Shown piece by piece: positions 55,353 through 64,000 of a stretch of DNA of 64,000 nucleotides. The stretch spans positions 1 through 64,000 of the forward strand of contig JAIWZP010000080.1 in assembly GCA_025201375.1 (NCBI GenBank), given 5' to 3'. The DNA comes from Gongronella butleri (Eukaryota > Mucoromycota > Mucoromycetes > Mucorales > Cunninghamellaceae). The notes under the pieces were generated by a model. The model did no database searches and was not told the DNA's origin. It saw only the letters and a list, made by a program, of their open reading frames with translations. Every line of letters starts with the position of its first letter. The stretch's first letter is position 1. Made by a program: the position numbers and the translations under genes.

Positions 55353-56170
55353 TCGAATAAACCCACCCCAGGAGATCTGTGGCCGCTGGAAGATACGCAA
55401 CGATGATTTTCAAAAATGACGGATATTCCAAGGGGTACAGTACATCCGGTCCTTGGAAAATTGTAAAATTTAGGTCGCCACGCCCTTCAGGTATAGGGTG
55501 AACGCACATCATTCACGGACGAAAACACAATAAAAACCGGGGGTCCATGCAGTGGGTTTCGTGTAAACCGCGAAAAGCCGTGATTTTTCACCCCAAGTCA
55601 AAGTTAACGAGGATTAGTCGCAGTGCCCTGAAAATCATTCATAAGAAAGAGCACGGCTTGCTGCGTATGTGGAAATGGGTGATCTAAGAAAAAATTGATT
55701 TTTTGACATCTTTGACACGGTTCCAAAATCATAGAGGAATTTGCGACGCGTTTTAAGCGCGTCAAACGTCGCGTGCCACGCGCCGGGTTCTTATCAAATC
55801 CATGCGCCTACCGCTTCTATTGCTAGTGAACGCGCCGGCGGGGCTTTATCAACGCGTTTTTCCTGTGCAATTCGCCATTGAAATTTTAGCTTAAATCGCT
55901 CATTGGTCGCTACCCATCTGATGGACCCCAATCTTTTTTGGCCTTTTCCGTGGTTACTCCATGCGCTTCATCTTGTGTGCCAATTTGGTAGAATTCTGGA
56001 GACCTGATTTTTCAATTTTGGTTTTGGAGGCTGGCGACGACGAAAATTTGATTTGCGCGTGGCGCGCGTCCAAGTGGTCAGACACGTGCCTTTTGCGTCC
56101 CATTCGAGTTTTCCAGCTCATCTTTTCACATTTAAGCCACGTTTTGAGCTTTGCAATGCTTGGTTGGTAA
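55353..56170 (+). repeat. SNEP-type relic repeat, copy 3 (inverted relative to others)
   Basis: On the plus strand: SNKPTPGDLWPLEDTQR-stop, FSKMTDIPRGTVHP, DENTIKTGGPCSGFRVN, KEHGLLRMWKWVI-stop, EKIDFLTSLTRFQ, then LYQRVFPVQFAIEILA and LVEFWRPDFSILVLE. All segments are in the same order as in copies 1 and 2. Stops and frameshifts make it a relic. Confidence 0.65.
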
Positions 56171-56796
56171 GAAGACGTGATTTGATGTGGGAAAAATGCA
56201 GCTTTTATAGCCCACTTGCGCGAAACGAGCCCAAGCAGCCCCCAATTTGCCACATTTGGTATCTTGACGCGTCAGGAACAACTGACACTACCATGTTGAC
56301 CATGAATTTGGCTCACTGGAGGGCCAGACATCGCGAATTTGGTGCATTTTGGCGGATTTAATGCCTGTTTGCTCCACAAAGGATGAATTTCCAAGGGCCA
56401 CGCCTTGGCAGCCTTCGCAGCTCGTGATTTTGATCCTCTGCGTTTGCTAGTTGCACAGGAGAGATGGTCGATGATTAGGCCATTTCCCGAGAACATCGCG
56501 AATTGAAGCTTATTTTGCTTATTTTGCATATTTTGTGCTCGTTTTCGCCTAGTTGACCCCACGCGCGGGCGCCCACCAATGCAGCTTGAAAGAAACAACA
56601 CGATGGGGTGATGCTGTGGACAGGGCAAAAAGTGCGGAGATTAAAACGGCGCGCTGGCGCAGGCAGGCCATTTTTGGGCGGGTGGCGGGGATTCAAAAGT
56701 TTCAAAAAAGGGCGTGTTGTGTGCTTTTGTGGTCAATTCGGTTCTCACTTTCGCGTTTTCTCTTTTTCTTTCTTTTTCATTTACTTTTGCAAGGCG

Positions 56797-59263
56797 ATGG
56801 ATGGCGAGACGGATAGTGCTTCGAGTGACCGCGACACGTTCAAGATCCTCTTAGCGACGGATAACCACCTGGGGTACCTTGAGGAGGATCCGATCCGTGG
56901 ACGAGACTCGTTTGTGACGTTTGAAGAGATTCTCAAGCTTGGCAAGCAGGCGGATGTGGACTTTATACTTCTTGGAGGCGATTTGTTCCACCACAATCGC
57001 CCGTCGCGGTCGTGTCTGTACCAGACGATGCGCTTGTTGCGGCGGTATTGCATGGGCGACCGTCCGAGCGAGATTTGGATCGCCAGCGACCAATCTGTGC
57101 ACTTTCAGGACGAATTTGCCACTGCGAATTACCTGGATGCCAATATGAATGTCAGTTACCCGGTCTTTTCGATCCACGGCAATCACGACGATCCCAATGG
57201 GCCTGGCAATCTGTGCAGCCTTCATCTTTTGTCCATGGCGGGCCTGGTCAACTATTTTGGGCGCAGCACGAGCGTGCAAGATCTGGCTGTGCACCCGATC
57301 CTGATGCAAAAGGGCGCTTCCAGGCTGGCATTGTATGGGTTGGGCAATGTGCGTGACGAGCGTCTGCACCGAGCGTGGCGTGATGGGCATGTCAAGTTTC
57401 TGCGGCCGACAGACAGTGCGTGGCGCGACGAGAATTGCTTCAACATGCTTGTGTTGCATCAGAATCGCGTCAAGCACGGTCCCACCAGCTACATTCCGGA
57501 GCAATTCCTCGATCCGTTCCTGGACCTTGTGATGTGGGGCCACGAGCACGACTGCCGCATTGAGCCTGAGCGCAGCACGGGCACAACATCCCTGGATGAT
57601 GACGACCATGTGCCTTTTATTACGCAGCCTGGGTCCTCGGTGGCCACCAGTCTGTCCGAGGGCGAGGCCATTCCAAAACATTGCGCGTTGCTACGCATCA
57701 CGGGCAACGAATACGAGATGGAGAAATTGCCATTGACGTCTGTGCGGCCATTTATGTACACGAGCATTGTGCTTGGCAACACGAATGTGGGCAAGGACAA
57801 AAAAGCGGTGCAACGGTACTTGACGAATGTGATTGAAGATCTGATTGACAAGGCCAAGGTCGAATGGGTCAATCAGCAACAACAATCGGCGCGTCCCCAC
57901 AACCAAACGTCTCAAATTCAACCGCCCACAGCCCCTTTGCCATTGATCCGCGTACGTGTCGACTACACGGGCGGCTACGAGATCATCAATCCACAGCAAT
58001 TTGGCCAGCCATTCACCAACCGCGTCGCCAATGCAAAGGACATTGTGAAATTCACTCGTACACGCGCCACACCTGCTTCCTCTTCATCCAATGCACGCAA
58101 TCGCGCCAATGCGCGTCGCTCGGCCACCTCGGTCCTCGACGACACGTCCGCATCCGTCCCCGAACGACTCGACCAAATCAAGGTCGAGGATCTCGTCCAC
58201 GAATTCCTCGCACACAATACTCTGTCCATGCTCGCAGAGAATGAGCTCGAAGACGCCGTCAAAAACTTTGTCGACAAGGACGACAAGGACGCCATTGATC
58301 GCTTTGTCAAGGGCACACTCACACGCACACAGGGCACCATCAATGTCGCAGGTGACATTGATGCCCTTACCGATGAATTCGTCAAACGCAAGGTCCAAGC
58401 CTCCAAATCCGCCCGCCAGGAACAATTCGCACGCTCGCATGCTGGCATCTTTACCACCAGTAAGGAAGATGAGAGAAAATGGGAAAAAAAGTGTTAAAAA
58501 TGGGATCCAAAACAATGAGAAATGGAGGGCTCACTCCTTTTTTTTCTTTCATTTTTTTCGCGTTTTTTTAGCATCACGCGGCGGCAACGAGCCCGAGGAC
58601 GATGGGATGTCGATGGATGTGGATCGCGTGTCGCGCGCGGGCTCGCCCGAATCGGCAGCGTCGCCACCGACGGCGCGTCGCGGTCGTGGTCGCGGTCGAG
58701 GTGCGTCTCCGGCACGCCGAGCCACGCGTGGCAAGGGCCGGGCGACGGGTAGGCGCGCTTCCTTTGACGATGACAGCGAGGGCAGTGTTTATGACGACGC
58801 GCATGGTCACCACGACGACGACGATGATCATCATGATGAAGAAGAGGACGAGGACGATGACGAATTGGCTGCGCCGTCGACGACAACGACGACAACGCGA
58901 CGCAAATTGCCTGCAACAGCTACTGCGACACGCGGCGGCAAGCAAGCGACACGAGGCCGAGGCAGCCGGAAGCAAGGTAGCACAACCTCCACGCGTGCCA
59001 CCACCAGCAATAAGCGGAAAAAGCAAGCCACAGCCTCATCGGAGGACAATGACGACGAAAGTGAATCAACGTCGCACAAGGGCACGTCGGCAAGGCGGCG
59101 CGCCGGCGGTGCCTCCGGCCGTCAGCAGGCCAACAAGCGAAACCGCGGCAACCAAGACAATGACAATGATGATGACGACGACGACAATGAGGATCCCTTG
59201 TTTGAAGAATCACTCACACAAGCTTCCACACGACGCTCCCTGCCTTCTTTTTTCCGGAAATGA
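56797..59263 (+). CDS. MRE11: MRE11 double-strand break repair nuclease
   Basis: Two exons, 56797-58459 and 58572-59263 (112-bp intron, phase 1); 784 aa. All phosphoesterase motifs are present: LLATDNHLGYLE, LLGGDLFHHNRPS, SIHGNHDDP, MLVLHQNR and VMWGHEHDC (metal ligands Asp, His, Asn). The capping and Rad50-binding parts follow (RVRVDYTGGYEIINPQQFGQPF; FRKR-like VANAKDIVKFTR). The C-terminus has an RG-rich stretch (ARRGRGRGRGASPARR, about 585-600), acidic runs and ends LPSFFRK. It is the nuclease subunit of MRN/MRX for end resection, checkpoint and meiotic breaks. Start chosen at the ATG directly before DGETDSAS. Confidence 0.97.
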
Positions 59264-60152
59264 AATAGCTTTCCCTCGTTTTTTTTTCTTTTCTTTTCCC
59301 ATGCGCAGGTTAGCTTTCATGCATTTCACCACCCACTTTGTAAATAAAAAAAAGAGGCGCAATGAGCAGTGATTGGATGATGCTCCGTGGTCTGACTTGG
59401 GCTGGATGCCAATCCATCTTATGCAAACGACGCGTCAAAAACCTTATTTGACAGCAAAAAAAAAAAAAAAAAAAAAAAAGAAAACGAAAAGAAAAAAATG
59501 GCATCAACCGAGTTGATAAAAGAGTCGCCCTTGCGACGCGCTTTGAAGTTCACGAACGCGCGCAATAACTTTTAAAACGAAGAAAAAGAGGGCGATTTAC
59601 ATGATTTCAACAGAAAGAGGTCATGACGTGAGTCACTTTTTCGCAATGCAGTTCGAGGCAAAATTTGCCAATGTGACCACACGGAGCGGCACCGTCCGTC
59701 GTTCCTTTATATTTTTTTAGAGGGCGCCTCCCCCCCTCCGTATTTGAAGCTAAAGCCGACGCGTTTTTTTGGTGGAAAGTGTAAATTTGTTTATTAAGCA
59801 CATAAGATTCATGTTTTTGACAATTCCATTCTAGGAATTAAAAAAAGTGAGCATAAAAGATTCACTGTACAATAGATGAGGTGAGGGAAGGGGGGATAAT
59901 AAATAAAAAATGCAAAATTTCAAGGGCAAAAGAGAATAGAAGTGGAATAAAATGATACAGAGACAAAAAAAAGTGGAAAAAGACCTGCTTTTCCTCACGC
60001 GAGGGGGAGGAGAGGCGCCAAAAAAAGGGAGACGGGGAACCATGGGGTGTGTTGTGAGACATGCCAAAAAAGAAAAAGAAAAAAAGAGAGACTATATACA
60101 CGGTGTCGTCAGGCCAGCCAACCAGCCATTTGGGTTGCAAAAAGGGCAAGAT
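59264..60152. other. Intergenic region between convergent genes
   Basis: Roughly 900 bp. An A tract (59456-59479) and several poly(A)-signal-like AATAAA sites (59342, 59901) are present. No gene supported. Confidence 0.5.
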
Positions 60153-61076
60153 TTAGTGTTGAAACAAGCGGCGGAACACATTCTTTGTCTTGATGGAGCG
60201 CTTGATGGGCTGTGTGACCTGTTTCATCTTTTGCCAGACGTTCCATCGTTTCATGGGAGGCGGTGGCGTCTTTGTATCGCATGTGGTTGTTTCAGGCGCG
60301 TCCAATGGCGCGTCATTGGTGACGGGCGCGCTCAATGGGGATGGGCATGCCGGTGCCGTGGTTGTAGGGATGGCCGGGCTTGGTGACGAGGCAATGGGAG
60401 GCTGGATGGAGGACAACGGCATGATGGAGCTGATGCGCGATGGCAGCGACGAGTCGAGGATGGGATTATCGTTAATGGCATGGTACGCGGGCGACGGCGG
60501 GCCCAGATATTGTGCCTCGTCGTCCCAAAGGTCTTGATCAAAGGTGCCAGTGTGCAGACTCTCGGCGAGAATGACATCGGGCCAAGAAAGATACAGGTCC
60601 TTGTTGTAACAAGACGAGGACGGCCGTAATTGCTGCTCTTCGCGCTCAATCTTCTCCTCCACGAGATCAAACGCGCCACGAAGCGCATTGCGCAATTGAT
60701 CCTTGTGCGATGGCATCTCAGGCACAACCGCAGGCAATGGAGAGGGCGCGCGGCCCTTGGTCAGCACCACCACGAGCGCCGGATCATCTTGTTTGTCGTC
60801 CACGGCAAAGATATTGGCCTCTTTCCACTCTTTTTTGCCTCCACCGCCATAGTGAGGCAAAGTCGATGCGGCTTCTTCCTTGACTGGCTCCAAATGCCGG
60901 ATGTCCGTCATGGACGCAAGCGGTGCAAATGACTTTTCAAGCACCGTGCTGTAGAAATCATGCACGCTCCAGTCCACTGCGTCCGGTAGCTTCGTACATG
61001 GCTGCGCAGACAGCTTGGGTTCGTTGGAATCACAGGGAAATTCAATGTCGCTCGATAGAAAATCAATGGCGTTCAT
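60153..61076 (-). CDS. Unknown protein with basic C-terminus
   Basis: Single exon, 307 aa, from the ATG at 61076 (MNAIDFLSSDIEFPC). No signal or TM span. Short ordered-looking segments (AVDWSVHDFYSTVLEKSFAPL; DQLRNALRGAFDLVEEKIEREE; SWPDVILAESLHTGTFDQDLW) are joined by Pro/Ser/Thr-rich linkers. The last 33 residues form a strongly basic amphipathic stretch (KRWNVWQKMKQVTQPIKR, then a second basic block ending FRRLFQH) that could bind a membrane or nucleic acid. I do not recognise the family. Codon use resembles neighbouring genes, and the frame is long and uninterrupted, so it is probably real. Confidence 0.7.
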   Translation of the reverse strand: MNAIDFLSSDIEFPCDSNEPKLSAQPCTKLPDAVDWSVHDFYSTVLEKSFAPLASMTDIRHLEPVKEEAASTLPHYGGGGKKEWKEANIFAVDDKQDDPALVVVLTKGRAPSPLPAVVPEMPSHKDQLRNALRGAFDLVEEKIEREEQQLRPSSSCYNKDLYLSWPDVILAESLHTGTFDQDLWDDEAQYLGPPSPAYHAINDNPILDSSLPSRISSIMPLSSIQPPIASSPSPAIPTTTAPACPSPLSAPVTNDAPLDAPETTTCDTKTPPPPMKRWNVWQKMKQVTQPIKRSIKTKNVFRRLFQH

Positions 61077-63119
61077 GATCAATGTGAAAAAAAGGGGGAC
61101 AAAGGAAAAAAAAACAAAAGAAAAACGAAAAACGAAAAAGAAAAAAAGGGTATATCTTTTTGAAAAAAAAAGGAGAAAGAAAAGCGAGAGAATGAAATGA
61201 AAAAAAAGGGGGGATGATAAAACAAGGATGCAACCATGAAAAGCATGGGCGAAGCATCGTCTGGTTTATAAAGCAAAAGAGGGGGGAGGCGGGTGACACG
61301 AACACAGAAGGATCGGCAAGACCGAAGCGGGCTTCCGAGCCTCTCTCTCCCCCTCACACACACTCTCTAATTGCTTTATGCTTTGACAACTCATGTGCTC
61401 AGAACGTTGTGCTTCAAGTAAGGTGACACGAGCACCTTGCCGATTTGCAAAAAAAAAAAAAAAGTAAGGGGGGGGGGGTGATTCATGCAGCGCGAGTGCT
61501 TCTCTCTCCTTGAATTTTTTTTGCCCTCCCCCTGAGTTGTCATGGCCAGCCCTCGTTTCACATCCAATTCGTCTCGATGATCTTGGGCGTAAATGATCCC
61601 TTCGTTCCTCCCCTCCCCCCCCCGTTTCAAAGAAAAACGAAAGAAAAAAAAAAGTAAAAAACGGCGGACCCGCGCTTTTCCCCCGGCCTGTGCTCCCGTC
61701 TCTCTTTCTTCCCCCTCCCCCCGAAACCAGCGTGATCATGGCCCGAAGTGGACCCGCAACGCGCAGGATCCACAGCGGAAGAGCCCGCAAGCCCATGGCG
61801 AGGGAAGCGAGCCGAAGCGAGGGTGACACGAGCGGCACTGCTCCGAAAGGGCACATGAAGAAAGGGTGGCCAGGCTGAGGGAAACAGAGAATAAAAAAAA
61901 AAGAGCGCATATCCTCATCGGCTAGCCTCCGAGCTTAAAAAGCCCAAATGGGGGGTGCATTTGCATTCGCCCATGAAGCAAAATCTGTGGCGTTTGGACG
62001 CCTTTTTGTTTCCATGCATCGCATCGATTCATTGTTTGCCATCTATGCCGCACCCGATTTAAGGAAGGTTGTTGTTTTATTTGTTGCGCGATGCGCGTTT
62101 GGGCGTCCAATGCAGTCCATTATGCAAGAAAAAAGACAAAAAAAAAAAAAGAAAGTGAAAAATGGCCCCATCCCCCTTTTGGGTGACCAAAAAAAATCAA
62201 GGTGGTGCAAGGCCATGCTCGTACCCCCCATCCTCATTGCAACTCGGAACCCCTCCAGAACCACCGTGTCGCTCTCGTGATGATCCGCCTGCCGCGCCTG
62301 AAGAAAGAAAGAAAAGAAAAAAAAAAGCCAAGCCGAGACCTAATTGAGCAACCCCAATGGAAAAGACTGCGCGCCTTTTTTTTTTTCTCACTGTGCACGC
62401 CTGACTCGACTCTTTTTTTGAGACGGTAATGTGTGTAAAGCGAGGGTAAGACACGGAGGGAAGTGCCCAAAAAAAGACTAATTGCTAGCCACTTTTGCCT
62501 CTTTCTCGATTTTTTACAAGCGCAACGACAACAGGGCAATGTAAAATGCCTTGACATAACTTAAAAATTACGCCCAAGCCAGCCATGGGACAAGATGACG
62601 CGCTGTAACCATGGTTCCTCGTTACGAGAACAATGAGATGAGATGGGCGTTTTCAAAAAAAAAAAGACAACAGGTCGCGTCGTACACACAAAGCGAGCGG
62701 CCCATCGGCATTGCCATTTCCGACCTAGCCATCGCCTCGTTTGTCACACAAAAAACAGAACGCATTGGTGCAAAAAAAAAAAGGGCGAGAAACACGCTTT
62801 TGGCTCCACCTCCCCCCCTCTCCCCGCGTCGCACCTAACGGCACTTCCCAACAAGGCCAAACCTAACTTACACGACACACTCATGCGTCGACAGCACGGG
62901 GGGAGGGCATTCAATTCACAGTTCACAATTCACACCCGAAAAAAGGAGGCGCAGGGAACACCATCGGTGGGCCCATGATCCGATGGAATGCACAATGGAG
63001 GGCGAGAAATCGAGAAAGAAAAAAAAAGGGGGCCAACGAGCAAATTGGGCAAGAGGATTGCCGAAAAAGGCATCGAGGGCAACATTCCATTGATTTTGAA
63101 AAAAAAAAGATGTTTAATT
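61077..63119. other. Long gene-free region, purine/G-rich
   Basis: 2 kb without a supportable gene, probably including the leader and promoter of the unknown gene on the minus strand. Notable are runs of A with G7-G10 blocks (61205-61215, 61467-61479) and three occurrences of GGTGACACGA (61291, 61422, 61830). Confidence 0.55.
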
Positions 63120-63617
63120 TCAAGCGTCGTCTTCATGCAGGCGCCTACTGAGATAGATGGTCAACGGGTAGCCTGCAAACAAAAAGACGACAATGGCAAT
63201 GACGGCGGCAATTGTCATGATGTTACATGCGCCGCGCTTGGACGGCCGCATCATGACACGCTTGTCGATGCGTAATGCCGACGGCGACAGTGGCGACACG
63301 TCCTGGTGGAGCTCGGGTGTGAATAGATGCTGGTGTGTGGACGACCGGCTGATGCGAGATGGCGTTGACAGGTGTGAAAATAGCGAATCTTGCTGGGGGA
63401 GCAATGTCTTTTCGTCATCGAGGTGCTGGCACAGTGCGCGGGTCCGCGGCGACCGCGTCAGCGATTTGGCCGGCGCCGCCACTACCGTGTCGGTCGACTT
63501 CCGATCCGATTCCGCCAAAGTTAGAGGCGGCGCAGCGACAATGGTATCCACTGTCGTCGTAGACGTCGCCGCCGCAGCCATCTCAATAATCTGATGCTTC
63601 TTTTCCTCGTCGCTCAT
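63120..63617 (-). CDS. Small single-span membrane protein, Ser/Thr-rich
   Basis: Single exon, 165 aa. A disordered Ala/Ser/Thr-rich N-terminal region with RS/RT-type phosphorylation-like sites (SLTRSPRTRA; SRISRSSTHQH) precedes one TM span near 131-154 (IMTIAAVIAIVVFLFAGYPLTIYL) and a short tail LSRRLHEDDA. The SKRGACNIMTIA..LFAGYP stretch is reminiscent of the membrane anchor of fungal Kre6/Skn1 glucan-synthesis proteins, but no glycosidase domain follows, so this could be a short paralogue, a truncation or unrelated. Start at 63617 (MSDEEKKH). Confidence 0.65.
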   Translation of the reverse strand: MSDEEKKHQIIEMAAAATSTTTVDTIVAAPPLTLAESDRKSTDTVVAAPAKSLTRSPRTRALCQHLDDEKTLLPQQDSLFSHLSTPSRISRSSTHQHLFTPELHQDVSPLSPSALRIDKRVMMRPSKRGACNIMTIAAVIAIVVFLFAGYPLTIYLSRRLHEDDA

Positions 63618-64000
63618 GATGATGCCTTGAAAAGCAAGAAAAAAAAATCAAAAAGACGTGAAAAAAAGACGCGTTCCTGCTCCCCTTTTTTTTTGCTCGT
63701 TTTTTTTCTTTTTTCATTCACCCTGTCAATGTTCATCAAGTTCGTATTTGGGGCAATGTATCCCCTGCCGTTCTCTGCGATGACAACACGGGATTTATGG
63801 ATTTGATCTGCCACTTGGGGGAAAAAGTCAGGGTCGCTGGGTTTCTTATTTCTAAAGCGTCAACAGCGGAGCTTGAATGGCCATGGCCTTGCTTTCTTTT
63901 TTTTTTTTTAATCCGCGGGCAGGCGAGGCAATTGCTCTTTCCCCGTTCTCCCCCCCTTTCCTCCTCCCCCTCCCCTCTTTGGCTCCCCTCCCCTCCCCCT
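63618..64000. other. Upstream region at window end
   Basis: Promoter side of the small membrane protein. Pyrimidine-rich runs (63680-63720, 63940-64000). No gene seen before the window ends. Confidence 0.4.

Larger units (their letters stand above)
53702..56796. other. Gene-free region with inverted relic repeat
   Basis: 3.1 kb between divergent genes. Contains an E-box-bearing inverted repeat near 54894-54933, SNEP-type relic copy 3 in opposite orientation (55.35-56.17 kb), and the MRE11 promoter (56.5-56.79 kb). No gene supported. Confidence 0.6.

Noticed and set aside
56851..57681. 276-codon minus frame in MRE11
   Set aside because: Shadow of the MRE11 phosphoesterase exon.
1..64000. CRISPR array, bacterial operons or insertion sequences
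   Set aside because: Intron-rich eukaryotic genes throughout; no direct-repeat/spacer pattern or prokaryotic transposase.
63940..64000. C-rich window end as a telomere
   Set aside because: Irregular CCCCT/CCTCC text without a fixed repeat period; the same composition occurs in leaders elsewhere in the window.

Overview
The window is nuclear DNA from a filamentous fungus, most likely an early-diverging lineage such as Mucoromycota. The evidence is the set of fungal proteins (Atp19, Pex22, Pso2, Iml2, an Ssd1 orthologue that keeps its nuclease residues, CENP-O), the many short spliceosomal introns, and introns full of long A or T homopolymers. No bacterial, organellar or viral gene was seen. 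Species-level placement cannot be made by eye.

Layout. 0.25-9.9 kb: importin alpha (-), ATP synthase subunit k (+), a secreted double-psi beta-barrel protein (-), and a very long IML2/TTC39-type protein (-). 10.6 kb: tRNA-Ala(AGC) (-). 10.7-15.6 kb: gene-free and repeat-rich. 15.6-25.2 kb: a compact block on the plus strand: ISA1, RPS21, PSO2/SNM1, a bHLH transcription factor and a large mitochondrial-type PPR protein. 25.2-28.1 kb: gene-free, with a relic repeat. 28.1-30.6 kb: pectin methylesterase (+) convergent with a secreted protein of unknown function (-). 30.6-33.6 kb: a roughly 496-bp satellite array. 33.6-46.2 kb: HIRIP3-like histone chaperone (-) head-to-head with CENP-O (+), SSD1/DIS3L2-type RNB protein (-) head-to-head with a C78 peptidase (+), then mitochondrial Hsp70 (+). 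46.2-47.8 kb: relic repeat and a 154-bp tandem duplication. 47.8-53.7 kb: PEX22 (+), GPI-type aspartic protease (+), a small membrane protein (-). 53.7-56.8 kb: gene-free with an inverted relic repeat. 56.8-64 kb: MRE11 (+), an unknown protein (-), a small single-span membrane protein (-).

The genes are mostly housekeeping and do not form one pathway. Functional groupings are genome maintenance (PSO2, MRE11, HIRIP3, CENP-O), mitochondria (ATP19, ISA1, mtHsp70, PPR), and secreted or wall-acting products (pectinesterase, beta-barrel protein, aspartic protease). Gene models were assembled by hand from reading frames, GT-AG (one GC-AG) sites and phase consistency. Every multi-exon model sums to a whole number of codons.

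The most unusual content is in the gaps. Four dispersed relics align without gaps at peptide level across a 32-residue core starting SNEP. A second, diverged repeat with a KPEVDQ-like theme forms a cluster at 12.7-13.3 kb and recurs at 31.2 kb. The satellite has a nested two-subunit structure.
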